A stretch of 64,000 bases of DNA. Source: Cepaea nemoralis (lineage: Eukaryota > Mollusca > Gastropoda > Stylommatophora > Helicidae). The position numbers and the translations under genes were made by a program. Where the stretch lies: NCBI GenBank assembly GCA_014155875.1, contig JACEFZ010025808.1:383501-447500 (forward strand), read 5' to 3'. The notes under the pieces were generated by a model. The model saw only the letters and a program-made list of their open reading frames with translations. It was not told the DNA's origin and did not search any database. Below are positions 1 through 10,564 of the stretch, in pieces. Positions within the stretch are counted from its first letter, which is position 1, and each line of letters starts with the position of its first letter.

Positions 1-159
1 TATCGTATTCATCCTTCTTCTTGACACATAAATAGCCTTAGCAACGTGTGTTTACCTGCAACAACAAAACCTTCTGGGAGTTGACCTTCCGCTCGTGCGT
101 CTTCTAGCGTGTTTTAGCCAGTCCCTTTTCTTATGTACCGATTAAATCTCTGGACCCGG
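1..159. other. Unassigned flank
   Basis: I see no coding potential or recognisable repeat in this left edge of the window. It leads into a tRNA-like sequence on the minus strand. Confidence 0.4.
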
Positions 160-240
160 CTGGGTATCGGTGCCCGGGATTCGAACCTACGCAAGGCAGA
201 ATCCTAACAATCTAAGGTCTTTCACTACTACGTAATTACT
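160..240 (-). repeat. tRNA-derived SINE head (degenerate)
   Basis: On the minus strand the sequence has a clear RNA polymerase III box B (GGTTCGAATCC, followed by CGGGCACC) and a weaker box A-like stretch about 40 bases upstream. This spacing is that of a tRNA or tRNA-derived SINE. The acceptor stem does not close well and there is extra downstream sequence, so I favour a SINE head over a working tRNA gene. The 3' limit is not visible. Confidence 0.45.
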
Positions 241-327
241 CTCGCGGCAAATGTCTCTGAGGGATTTTGTAACTTAACCTGTTTCATTGGTGGTGGGTGT
301 GCGTGCAGACGCTTGTGAGCATCGTAT

Positions 328-451
<124 letters not shown>

Positions 452-604
452 GTACAGACAAACATCTGTTTTCGTCGATAATCCGTCCGAAAAACAATCG
501 GCGATTTCCGAAACCGACGAAAATCGAAGCAATTATTTCCATTTGAATCAATGTAAATCTTCGTTCTAGAAACTCTAAAATACATATAAAAAACACATTT
601 TATA

Positions 605-840
605 GAGAATAAATATAGTGTTTAAAACAATTTTTCTGCCTCAGACTTGCCCTAACTCGCACCTTCGCCGTGTTTAGTAACACTGTGTATGCCAGTGTGC
701 TTCTTGAATTTTTCAAACAATCCACTGCTGGCTTTAAAATCACTAAGTACGCTAGCACTCGTCCCAAGCACTTTCTTAATGAGATCGGCATACTACAGTC
801 TGGTTTTTTCCACGTATGACTGCCTCCGAAACAGACTCAC
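605..840 (-). pseudogene. Tigger/pogo-like transposase relic, second HTH part
   Basis: Read on the minus strand this encodes a piece resembling the second CENP-B-type helix-turn-helix of Tigger (pogo group, Tc1/mariner superfamily) transposases. Recognisable residues are DFKASSGLFEKFKKHTGIHS, a stretch typical of that domain, preceded by ADLIKK. It continues the fragment at 1454-1690 after removal of the solo LTR at 841-1453: across the LTR the frame reads GESVSEAV, as the family expects. At least one in-frame stop (after HGEGAS) shows that it is dead. The DDE catalytic domain that should follow is not present to the left; a microsatellite lies there instead. Confidence 0.75.
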
Positions 841-1453
841 TGTCAAAGACTGAAACATAAAGGCCGGAGGTCTACCTCAAGATAGAAGACCACCGTGAAG
901 AGTGGTCAACCTCAAGTAGATTAGAGGTGATACGGTGCCCCGATGTAAGGGCAGGGTAGGTGATAGAATGGGGGACTATTAACTAGTTCTCTCATGAGAC
1001 ACGGAGGCGTTGACCAGATAGTTAGCACTCTGGTCACGATAGATTCACGCCTACACCATAGCCACGAATGTTACTCAATACGAGACGGCTAATGTAAGCG
1101 TGCCAAGTGTAACGGCACGCAAAAAGGCCGAAGGACGCATCAAGGTCCTTCCGCGTGCTGTGTAGCCACGCGCGGAGGAAAGTCAGACTGGGGACTGACT
1201 TTGTAGAGAGCAGATCGTTTAGTGTTGATAGGAGTTTTGTGTAGCCAAATAGATAGAGATTAGCAATAGGGTTTAGGAAACTAGTGATAGGCAATTATGT
1301 GGCTTTGTGTGTGGTTTGATAGCGACTGTTATGTACTTGTAAAGAGCCAACGGCAATAAAATGTATCATTCATTTCCTCTCACACGACTTGCAAGTTTCT
1401 TGTGTGGTGTGGGAGAAGTAATCCGATGATGCCTGACACATGAGTTGTTGACA
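841..1453 (+). mobile_element. Solo LTR inserted in the Tigger relic
   Basis: This 613-bp segment begins TGTCAA and ends TTGACA, the TG...CA ends of a long terminal repeat with a 6-bp terminal inverted repeat. It is flanked by a perfect 5-bp duplication CTCAC (836-840 and 1454-1458), the size made by Gypsy and BEL/Pao integrases. Removing it with one CTCAC copy restores the interrupted Tigger reading frame exactly. AATAAA occurs inside at about 1355 on the plus strand, which suggests the orientation. No internal gag or pol sequence adjoins it, so it is a solo LTR from recombination between the two LTRs of a full element. The superfamily is not decided. Confidence 0.8.
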
Positions 1454-1690
1454 CTCACCATCTAACTGGTTTTGATTTATCCAAATTAATTAAAGTTGTC
1501 CATCTTCAATTGTTTGCGATCTTTGTTTCGTTAACACATTCATATCTTTCGCTACATTAGCCTTCCATTTTCGCCATAGTGAAACTTATTGTGGATGGCG
1601 ACTTCCCGTACATGCGGCTGACTTCAGCAATCTGATTGCCGCTCTCGTATTTTGTTATTAGCAAGTGATGCTCACCAACGAAAACAAATG
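1454..1690 (-). pseudogene. Tigger/pogo-like transposase relic, N-terminal HTH
   Basis: The minus strand encodes KYESGNQIAEVSRMYGKS and then STISF, matching the N-terminal CENP-B/pogo DNA-binding helix-turn-helix of Tigger transposases, then (one frame over) VLTKQRSQTIE and IWINQNQLDG, the family's linker. A stop and a frame change fall between the two parts, so the copy is a pseudogene. It continues at 605-840 beyond the solo LTR. The 24-bp satellite starts about 100 bp beyond its 5' end. Confidence 0.75.
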
Positions 1691-1783
1691 CCAAGCTGAG
1701 CAGAAGAACGCGTGGGTCCCTCTGTTTTCGCAAAATTAGCAGCGAGGTCATATGGGTACGCCGACGAAATCCGAGGCAATCCT

Positions 1784-3213
1784 ACTTGTCTGTCTTTGAA
1801 CCTGACTACATGTCTGTCTTTGTACCTGACTACCTGTCTATTTTTGTACCTGACTACCTGTCTGTCTTTGTACCTGACTACTTGTCTGTCTTTGTACCTG
1901 ACTACTTGTCTGTCTTTGTACCTGACTACTTGTCTGTCTTTGTACCTGACTACTTGTCTGTATTTGTACCTGACTACCTGTCTGTCTTTGTACCTGACTA
2001 CCTGTCTGTCTTTGTACCTGACTACCTGTCTGTCTTTGTACCTGACTACTTGTCTGTCTTTGTACCTGACTACTTGTCTGTCTTTGTACCTGTCTATTTG
2101 TCTGTCTTTGTACCTTAAAACTTGTCTGTCTTTCTGCCTGACTACTTGTCTGTTTTTGTAACTGACTACTTGTCTGTCTTTGTACCTGACTACTTGTCTG
2201 TCTTTGTACCTGACTACTTGTCTGTCTTTGTACCTGACTACTTGTCTGTCTTTGTACCTGACTACTTGTCTGTCTTTGTACCTGACTACTTGTCTGTCTT
2301 TGTACCTGACTACTTGTCTGTCTTTGTACCTGACTACTTGTCTGTCTTTGTACCTGATTACCTGTCTATTTTTGTACCTGACTACCTGTCTGTCTTTGTA
2401 CCTGACTACTTGTCTGTCTTTGTACCTGACTACTTGTCTGTCTTTGTACCTGACTACTTGTCTGTCTTTGTACCTGACTACCTGTCTGTCTTTGTACCTG
2501 ACTACTTGTCTGTCTTTATACCTGACTACTTGTCTGTCTTTGTACCTGACTACTTGTCTGTCTTTGTACCTGACTACTCGTCTGTCTTTGTACCTGACTA
2601 CTTGTCTGTCTTTGTACCTGACTACTTGTCTGTCTTTGTACCTGACTACTTGTCTGTCTTTGTACCTGACTACCTGTCTGTCTTTGTACCTGACTACTTG
2701 TCTGTCTTTGTACCTGACTACTTGTCTGTCTTTGTACCTGACTACTTGACTGTCTTTGTACCTGACTACTTGTCTGTCTTTGTACATGACTACTTGTCTG
2801 TCTTTGTACCTGACTACTTGTCTGTCTTTTTGCCTGACTACTTGTCTGTCTTTGTACCTGACTACTTGTCTGTCTTTGTACCTGACTACTTGTCTGTCTT
2901 TATACCTGACTACTTGTCTGTCTTTGTACCTGACTACTTGTCTGTCTTTGTACCTGACTACTTGTCTGTCTTTGTACCTGACTACTTGTCTGTCTTTGTA
3001 CCTGACTACTTGTCTGTCTTTGTACCTGACTACTTGTCTGTCTTTGTACCTGACTACCTGTCTGTCTTTGTACCTGACTACTTGTCTGTCTTTGTACCTG
3101 ACTACTTGTCTGTCTTTGTACCTGACTACTTGACTGTCTTTGTACCTGACTACTTGTCTGTCTTTGTACATGACTACTTGTCTGTCTTTGTACCTGACTA
3201 CTTGTCTGTCTTT
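1784..3213. repeat. 24-bp satellite, block A
   Basis: About 60 tandem copies of a 24-bp unit containing TGTCTGTCTTTGTACC. Most copies differ only at a T/C position (acttg or acctg). Because 24 is divisible by three, nearly every frame stays open on both strands (YLSVFVPD, LTTCLSLY and RQVVRYKD repeats); none has a plausible start, codon bias or flanking gene structure, so these are not coding. A 16-unit, 384-bp higher-order period is visible. Confidence 0.97.
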
Positions 3214-3233
3214 TACTGTAATGTGAGTGAGAG

Positions 3234-3350
<117 letters not shown>

Positions 3351-3485
3351 TGAATTGCATCACTAATTTTTAAGTTACAAAATGTATATGTACACTTTTT
3401 CTCCATTTTCTTTACAATTTTGCGACAATGCTCACGACAATCGTCACTGTATGTGTGTGTAAAGTGTGGGAGTTTGATCATAATA
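3351..3485. other. AT-rich spacer between (GA)n and the G/T-rich body
   Basis: An ordinary-composition spacer with no recognisable feature. It may hold the true left boundary of the G/T-rich composite element, but nothing in it matches the left flank of the second copy near 59950. Confidence 0.35.
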
Positions 3486-5160
3486 GTAGGTTGGGGGATC
3501 GGGGGATGTGTGTGTGGGTGGATTCGTGATGTGTGTGGGTGGGCGGGGTGGGTTCGTGTGGGTGGGTGGGGGATTTGTGTGTAGGTGCGTGCGAGATGTA
3601 TGGGTGTATGGGGAGATGTGTTGGTGAGTGGGGATGTGTGTTTGTCTAGGTGGTTGTGGGTGAGTGGGTGGAGGAGGATATGTTGGTGGATGATTGATGG
3701 TGGGTTATGGGATGGGTGGGGGTATATGTGTGGGTGAGGAGATGTGGGTGTGGGGATATGTGGTGGGTGGGAGATGTGTGCAGGTGGGGTGGTTGTGGGA
3801 TTGGGGATGTGGGTGTGGGATGTTTGGGTGGATGGGTGAGGAGTGTGTGTGGGTGAGAGATGTGTGGGTGAATGTGTGTGGGGGATGTGTGTGGGTTGGG
3901 GGAGGGATGCGTGATGAGTGTGGGTGATGGATTTGGAGATGTGTGTGTGGGTGGGGGATATGTCTGGCTGGGTGGGGGTGTGTGTGGCTGGATGGAGGAT
4001 GTATGTGTGGGTAGTGAGGGTGACTGTAGTTGGGGGATGTGTGGATGGGTAGGAGATGTGTGGATAGATGTGTGTGTGGGTGAGGGATGTGTCTTTGGGA
4101 TGTGTGTGGGTGTGGTATTGTGTGGGAGGGGAGCTGGGTGTGGATAAATGATGTTTGTGTGGGTGGGTGAAGGTGTGGTTGGGTTTGTGGGTGGGTGAAT
4201 GATGTGTATGAGGGTGGGGGATGTTTGCTTAGATGGGTGGTTGGGATGTGTGAGTGTGGGTGTGTAGATAAGAGATGTATGTGTTGATGAGTGGGTAAGG
4301 GATGTGTGGGTGTTAGTGGTTGAGGGATAAGTACGTGTGTCTAAGGATGTGTGAGGGGATGAATGTATGGGTTGTGTGTGCGTGGATGGGAGGTGTGTGT
4401 TTGTGAATGGGGAATGTGTTGGTGGGTGGGGATGTGTGTGAGGGATGTTTGTATGGGTGGGGAGATTGTGCGTGGGTGGGGATGTGTGTGTATATGGGTA
4501 AGGGTGTGTGGTTAAGGGATGTGTGGCTGGGGGAATGGGTGGATGGAGGATGTGTGGTTGGGTGGAGGATGTGTGGTTGGGTAGAGGATGTGTGGGTGGG
4601 TGATTGTATATGAGTAAGGGTGTGTGGTTAAGGGATCTTTGGTTGGGGGATGGGTGGGTAGAGGATATGTGGGTGGGTAGAGGATATGTGGGTGGGTGAG
4701 TGTGTGCAGGTTAGGAAATGGTGGGGGATGTTTGTAGGTGTGGGCTCGGGATAAGTGAGTGGGCTGGGGGAGATGGGAGATTATGTGGGTGTGTGCGGAA
4801 TTTGTGTGTGGGTAGGTGCGGAATATGTGAGTTGACGGGGAGATGTGTGTGTGGCTGAGGAATGTGTGTTTGGTTGGGTGGTTGGAGGTGTGTGGGTGGA
4901 GTAGGATATTGGGTGAGTGATTGTTGGTGGGAAATGGGACGGGTAAAGGATATGTGAGTGGGTGGGGAGATGTGTGTAGGTGGGGGATGTGTGGGTTATT
5001 GAATGTATGTGTGCTTGGGGTGTGGGTGGATGAGAGGTGTGTGTGGGTGGGGAGATGTGTAGGGATGTGGTGGATGGGTGGGGGAATGTATTGTATGTGT
5101 GTGTGGTTGGGTGGGGGAGTTGGAGTGAATGGGGGATGTGTGGGTGGGTGGTGGATGTGT
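3486..5160 (+). repeat. G/T-rich degenerate minisatellite body, copy 1
   Basis: About 1.7 kb of strand-asymmetric sequence made of variants of GTGGGTGGGGGATGTGTG with very few C on the plus strand. No fixed period holds. Many runs of three or more G separated by short T-containing loops give it G-quadruplex potential. Open frames of Val/Gly/Trp/Cys (plus) or His/Pro/Thr (minus) are compositional artefacts. It joins directly to the conserved cassette at 5161-5345, the same arrangement as at 59958-61285. Confidence 0.85.
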
Positions 5161-5345
5161 CTTATAACATAGTAATATGCATTGTTTATGTTTACAAAAT
5201 TCATGTGACAATGTTTTTTTCCTATGCACTGTTCATGAAAGAAAGATGAGTGATTGGAAGGGCCGAATGTAAGACGAGCCTGCGTGCCCAATTTGTTACC
5301 CTTTGAAAATAAAGTCTGTTCGTTCGTTCGTTCGTTCGTTCGTTC
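5161..5345 (+). mobile_element. Conserved 3' cassette with AATAAA and (TTCG)n tail, copy 1
   Basis: This ~165-bp segment is clearly homologous to 61081-61285: both contain TTGTTTATGTTTACAA, TTGGAAGGGCCGAATGTAAG and CCTGCGTGCCCAATTTGT in the same order, and both end in AATAAAGT (AATAAA at 5308-5313). It is followed by about seven TTCG units and then at once by the 24-bp satellite. A polyadenylation signal followed by a microsatellite tail is the layout of a retroposon 3' end. I infer that it mobilised with the G/T-rich body, or is the 3' end of a non-LTR element next to a G/T-rich satellite; I do not recognise its family. Confidence 0.75.
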
Positions 5346-7621
5346 TTTGTACCTGACTACTTGTCTGTCTTTGTACCTGACTACTTGTCTGTATTTGTAC
5401 CTGACTACTTGTCTGTCTTTATACCTGACTACTTGTCTGTCTTTGTACCTGACTACTTGTCTGTATTTGTACCTGACTACTTGTCTGTATTTGTACCTGA
5501 CTACTTGTCTGTCTTTGTACCTGACTACCTGTCTGTCTTTGTACCTGACTACTTGTCTGTCTTTCTGCCTGACTACTTGTCTGTCTTTGTAACTGACTAC
5601 TTGTCTGTCTTTGTACCTGACTACTTGTCTGTCTTTGTACCTGACTACCTGTCTGTCTTTGTACCTGACTACTTGTCTGTCTTTGTACCTGACTACTTGT
5701 CTGTCTTTGTACCTGACTACTTGTCTGTCTTTGTACCTGACTACTTGTCTGTCTTTGTACCTGACTACTTGTCTGTCTTTGTACCTGACTACTTGTCTGT
5801 CTTTGTACCTGACTACTTGTCTGTCTTTGTACCTGACTACTTGTCTGTCTTTGTACCTGACTACTTGTCTGTCTTTGTACCTGACTACTCGTCTGTCTTT
5901 GTACCTGACTACCTGTCTATCTTTGTACCTGACTACTTGTCTGTCTTTGTACCTGACTACTTGTCTGTCTTTGTACCTGTCTATTTGTCTGTCTTTGTAC
6001 CTGACTACCTGTCTGTCTTTGTACCTGACTACTTGTCTGTCTTTGTACCTGACTACCTGTCTGTCTTTGTACCTGACTACCTGTACCTGTCTGTCTTTGT
6101 ACCTGACTACCTGTCTATTTTTGTACCTGACTACCTGTCTGTCTTTGTACCTGACTACTTGTCTGTCTTTGTACCTGACTACTTGTCTGTCTTTGTACCT
6201 GACTACTTGTCTGTCTTTGTACCTGACTACCTGTCTGTCTTTGTACCTGACTACTTGTCTGTCTTTGTACCTGACTACTTGTCTGTCTTTGTACCTGACT
6301 ACTTGTCTGTCTTTGTACCTGACTACTTGTCTGTCTTTGTACCTGACTACCTGTCTGTCTTTGTACCTGACTACTTGTCTGTCTTTGTACCTGACTACCT
6401 GTCTATTTTTGTACCTGACTACTTGTCTGTCTTTGTACCTGACTACTTGTCTGTCTTTGTACTTGACTACTTGTCTGTCTTTGTACCTGACTACTTGTCT
6501 GTCTTTGTATCTTAAAACGTGTCTGTCTTTGTACCTGACTACCTGTCTATCTTTGTATCTGACTACTTGTCTGTCTTTATACCTGACTACTTGTCTGTCG
6601 TTGTACCTGACTACTTGTCTGTCTTTGTACCTTAAAACTTCTCTGTCGTTGTACCTGACTACTTGTCTGTCTTTGTATCTGACTACTTGTCTGTCTTTGT
6701 ACCTGACTACTTGTCTGTCTTTATACCTGACTACTTGTCTGTCTTTGTACCTGACTACTTGTCTGTCTTTGTACCTGACTACTTGTCTGTCTTTGTATCT
6801 GACTACCTGTCTGTCTTTGTACCTGACTACTTGTCTATCTTTGTATCTGACTACTTGTCTGTCTTTATACCTGACTACTTGTCTGTCTTTGTACCTGACT
6901 ACTTGTCTGTCTTTGTACCTGACTACCTGTCTGTCTTTATACTGACTACTTGTCTATCTTTGTATCTGACTACTTGTCTGTCTTTATACCTGACTACTTG
7001 TCTGTCTTTATACCTGACTACTTGTCTGTCTTTATACCTGACTACCTGTCTGTCTTTGTACCTGACTACTTGTCTGTCTTTATACCTGACTACTTGTCTA
7101 TCTTTATACCTGACTACTTGTCTATCTTTATACCTGACTACTTGTCTGTCTTTATACCTGACTACTTGTCTGTCTTTATACCTGACTACCTGTCTGTATT
7201 TGTACCTGACTACTTGTCTGTCTTTATACCTGACTACTTGTCTGTCTTTATACCTGACTACCTGTCTGTCTTTGTACCTGACTACTTGTCTGTCTTTGTA
7301 CCTGACTACTTGTCTGTCTTTGTACCTGACTACTTGTCTATCTTTGTACCTGACTACTTGTCTGTCTTTATACCTGACTACCTGTCTGTCTTTATACCTG
7401 ACTACTTGTCTGTCTTTATACCTGACTACTTGTCTGTCTTTGTACCTTAAAACTTGTCTGTCTTTGTACCTGACTACCTGTCTATTTTTGTACCTGACTA
7501 CTTGTCTGTCTTTGTACCTGACTACTTGTCTGTCTTTGTACCTGACTACTTGTCTGTCTTTGTACCTGACTACTTGTCTGTCTTTGTACCTGACTACTTG
7601 TCTGTCTTTGTACCTGACTTC
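5346..7621. repeat. 24-bp satellite, block B
   Basis: About 95 tandem copies of the same 24-bp unit and in the same orientation as block A (1784-3213). The right half carries many copies with TTTATACC instead of TTTGTACC, a subfamily absent from most of the left half. Blocks A and B are best read as one array interrupted by the G/T-rich composite element. Open reading frames through it are not coding. Confidence 0.97.
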
Positions 7622-7965
7622 CTGCCTGTTGGCCTGACTGTCTCCAGCCTGCATGTGCGTCTAAGTGCCGAAGGCCTACCTTTCTGGTCGTCTGCCTGTC
7701 TCTATGTATGACTGCCTACCTCTGGTCGTCTGCCTGTCTCTATGTATGACTGCCTACCTCTGGTCGTCTGCCTGTCTCTATGTATGACTGCTTACCTCTG
7801 GTCGTCTGCCTGTCTCTATGTATGACTGCCTACCTCTGGTCGTCTGCCTGTCTCTATGTATGACTGCTTACCTCTGGTCGTCTGCCTGTCTCTATGTATG
7901 ACTGCCTACCTCTGGTCGTCTGCCTGTCTCTATGTATGACTGCCTACCTCTGGTCGTCAGCCCGC
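7622..7965. repeat. 38-bp tandem repeat
   Basis: About seven near-identical 38-bp units containing TGCCTGTCTCTATGTATGAC then CTCTGGTCGTC, directly following the 24-bp satellite. A few units have CTTACC for CCTACC. Related but degenerate pyrimidine-rich sequence continues to about 8100. Confidence 0.93.
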
Positions 7966-8459
7966 CTACCTGTCTGTGCGATTGACTTTCTACCTGTCTG
8001 GTCATCTACCAGCCTGTGTGTCTGACTGTCTAGCCGTCTTCCAGCCTATAAACCTGATTGCCTACCCCTCAGCCGTTAGCCAGCCCGTCTTTCGGCCTGC
8101 AAGTGGACAAGAACTCCGAGCGCTGAAATTATTGTAACCCTTCCTCCCCTTTGAGCGCGACATAAACATACAAATGTCGACCCCAAGCAAAAACCTATCG
8201 ATCAGGCTGACTTGTCTGTGTTTACACAGAATAGCCGTTATATTTGCTGTCCACGATGGCCATCTCCTTGCCCAGTAATCTGATACTCGTCTATTGTAAG
8301 CTCGCGCTAGAAGTTGCTTGGGCTACTTCCAAACAATGAGTGTAAGCACAAGTAGAATTAAAGAACCGTTTCCACACGTCTTCGGCGTTCTTGGGGAGTA
8401 AGTCAAGTAGGCAAAGAACCCCTTTTTCACGCAAGGAGCAGTATTTAATTTATATATTC
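7966..8459. other. Unassigned, pyrimidine-rich then ordinary sequence
   Basis: The first part continues the CTGTCTG-type sequence in degenerate form. The rest has ordinary composition. I tested candidate splice acceptors such as the ACACAG near 8225, and the frames after them close quickly, so I call no exon. Confidence 0.4.
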
Positions 8460-8545
8460 ACTACACGACGGGTGATGTGATGGCCATTCACTATACGACG
8501 GGTGATGTGATGGTTATTCTCTACACGACGGGTGACGTGATAGAT
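8460..8545. repeat. 30-bp tandem repeat, three copies
   Basis: Three units with CACGACGGGTGATGTGATGG start at 8461, 8491 and 8521, an exact 30-bp period with a few substitutions. Confidence 0.9.
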
Positions 8546-8590
8546 AACACGCCGTTCCCCCTTATTCCCCAGAACATTTACTGTTACCTA

Positions 8591-8845
8591 TTACACAAGT
8601 TTAAACGCGAGAGGCTGGACTTCATTGCACCAGGTTTTATCCCACATGGTTCGGTCTCTTTTCACAGGACAGCCCGCCGAAAGAGTCACACAAAGCAAGA
8701 ACTCCGTAGCCTCAGCCACAACCCCCAGAAGTCTCAGAAAAATACCCCCGTAAACCGAACAACCTAGGCCGGAATCGAACCCACAACCTTTGGAGCGTGA
8801 GGCAAGGACCTTGCCCACTTCGCCATGAACATCCCATGCTACCAA
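8591..8845 (-). repeat. tRNA-derived SINE
   Basis: The minus strand begins with a good pol III box A (TGGCGAAGTGGGCAAGG) and box B (GGTTCGATTCC) in tRNA spacing, followed by about 170 bp of non-tRNA body running to about 8591. The ACAAACAACAACAACAACAA-type tract just outside is on the 5' side, so it is not this element's tail. I do not recognise the family. The minus-strand frame of 84 codons here is a shadow. Confidence 0.65.
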
Positions 8846-8929
8846 TGTTAGGCTGGGTAGATTTTGGAGTTTAGGTCAATTAAAAAAACAAACAAACAAC
8901 AACAACAACAAATGGGGTGATGGGGTGTT

Positions 8930-9010
8930 GATGGGGATTCGAGCCTATAATGGGCAGGCAAGTAGAATCATGTAGACTATTATTAGATCAAGCATGACCT
9001 AACAGCACGG
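8930..9010 (-). repeat. Possible tRNA-like SINE head, weak
   Basis: The minus strand has GGCTCGAATCCCC, a near-consensus box B, with GATTCTACTTGCC before it, resembling the head at 160-240. Box A is not convincing. Confidence 0.3.
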
Positions 9011-9385
9011 AAGACTATGGTAGCTACTTACATTGGCCAAAGATCACTTGTCTTTTTCTTCTACCATTTGTTCACTTAGTAATTGACTATGGTCTGGCTA
9101 TTTAACTCTAATTTCGTCACAGTGTGGAAACCTGCAGGGGACCCAGAGTGAAGGAATGCGACATGTCTTGGGTTGTACACAACACACCAATAGCAGAGCG
9201 ATGAAGTATATTTTGGACTTCCATCGGTGAATGACTTGAACTGGCACAGGTGTGGAGTGTAGAGTGCACTGTATGGCAACATTGGAGGTCCAACAGCAGA
9301 CTGATAAACATGCCAACAGAGATGACACAATAGTGCTTCTGTGCATCGTAGAGAGGACACTGGTTGGGGATTCCGAGATAGCATC
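9011..9385. other. Unassigned unique sequence
   Basis: Three overlapping minus-strand frames are open here, but they lack splice sites, motifs or family resemblance. I cannot support a gene. Confidence 0.35.
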
Positions 9386-9505
9386 AGAGGAAGGTGGTTA
9401 GAATTGCAAGGTTAAGGTAGTCTCAGAGGAAGGTGGTTAGAATACACAGGTCAAGGTAGTCTCAGAGGAAGGTGGTTAGAATAAACAGGTCAAGGTATTC
9501 TCGTA
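9386..9505. repeat. 39-bp tandem repeat, three copies
   Basis: Units containing CTCAGAGGAAGGTGGTTAG recur with a 39-bp spacing (for example 9421 and 9460). Confidence 0.88.
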
Positions 9506-9559
9506 GATGCTGCTGTTGAGTTGTTACGCGTTGGGTCTTCATGAATTCTGGGTCATGGC

Positions 9560-9770
9560 GCGTTGGGGGCCAGTGGTCAGTCCCTGTCTCGCCGCATTTA
9601 CTTCCCAAACAACTCCCACGTATTTCTGAACATTATCCAGTACCCAACTTACGAATGGAACCGGAGTCGTTCTCGTTGAGACGAGGCGATGTCTGCCATT
9701 GCCGGAAATGGAACCCGAACTGCTGTCTCGGCATACAAGCGCTCTAGACACTATGCTACTTCTGCTGAAG
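9560..9770 (-). repeat. tRNA-derived SINE
   Basis: On the minus strand a box A-like sequence (TAGCATAGTGTCTAGAGCGC) lies about 30 bp before a box B-like GGGTTCCATTTCC, followed by about 130 bp of body containing TTGGGTACTGGATAATG. Box B departs from the GTTCRA consensus, so the copy is old or belongs to a divergent family. Confidence 0.5.
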
Positions 9771-9834
9771 GGATATACTGTGTATCTTCATGTTCCATGG
9801 AACTAATCATGTGTGACTGGCTGTCATTCACGTT

Positions 9835-10135
9835 TACCAATCACTTTGTCATGTGCACCAATCACTGTGTCATGTACGTTAATCACTTTGTCATGAGCAC
9901 CAATCACCGTGTCATGTACATTAATCACTGTGTCGTGTGCATTAATCACTGTGTCATATGCAACAATCACCGTGTCATGTGCACAAATCACTGTCATGTG
10001 CACCAATGAATGTGTCACGTGCAACAATCTCTGTGTAACGTGCACCAATCACTGTCACGTGCATCAATGAATGAGTCACGTGCACCAACCACCGTGTCTC
10101 GTGCACCAATGAATGTGTCACGTGCACAAATCAGT
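9835..10135. repeat. Degenerate ~21-bp minisatellite
   Basis: About fourteen imperfect units of the type CACCAATCACTGTGTCATGTG, drifting to ACGTG-containing variants in the right half. It ends about 70 bp before the first recognised exon and so lies in the upstream intron of that gene. Confidence 0.85.
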
Positions 10136-10207
10136 GCTGTGTGTTAAATGAAGGCCCCATGAACTATGTCAAGCCCCTATTCAATCGTGTTTGTACTTTG
10201 ATCACAG

Positions 10208-10323
10208 GTGTCATTCTCTCCGTGAAGATCGAAGCCAAGAAAAAGACCGACGCTCTGAAGAAAGTGGTCAAACAGCTAGAACACGACAACCGGAAGCAAC
10301 GCTCAAAGATAGACAAATTGGAG
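10208..10323 (+). CDS. Coiled-coil protein gene, internal exon
   Basis: A 116-bp exon bounded by an acceptor (TTGATCACAG) and a donor (GAG, then GTCAAG). In the frame that enters in phase 2 it encodes 38 complete codons, including IEAKKKTDALKKVVKQLEHD, with hydrophobic residues spaced in heptads among Lys and Glu: a coiled coil. Codon use is GC-richer at third positions than the AT-rich surroundings. It ends on a codon boundary and joins in phase 0 to the exon at 14052, which begins KENTLLKHQL and continues the same coiled coil. Earlier exons are not recognisable in this window and probably lie to the left. I do not recognise the protein family; coiled-coil similarity alone would not be enough. 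The splice sites are inferred. Confidence 0.7.
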
Positions 10324-10564
10324 GTCAAGGACATTTTAGCACTTCTTTTAATTAGTCGATTATAAAAACATGCATTTTATAGCAAATCGATCAGCAGGTG
10401 TGTGTGTGTGTTTTAAAAAAATTAATAATTAATAAAATAAGGAATTATTTAAGAGGCCAATAAATGTGGCGTTTCTGTGCGCCATGAACCAGTTTGATGT
10501 TTGACAAGCTGTTACCATGACAACTGCTTGCTCATGATGAAATGTTCCATTTAAGCGATTCAAT

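Noticed and set aside
4512..5291. His/Pro/Thr-rich minus-strand protein of 259 codons
   Set aside because: Pure reflection of the G/T-rich composition on the other strand; the same type of frame appears at 59958-60794.
5346..7654. CRISPR-like regular array
   Set aside because: Units are contiguous with no unique spacers; this is a tandem satellite in a eukaryotic setting.
8225..8300. Upstream exon of the coiled-coil gene after ACACAG
   Set aside because: All three frames close within a few codons or lack a following donor.
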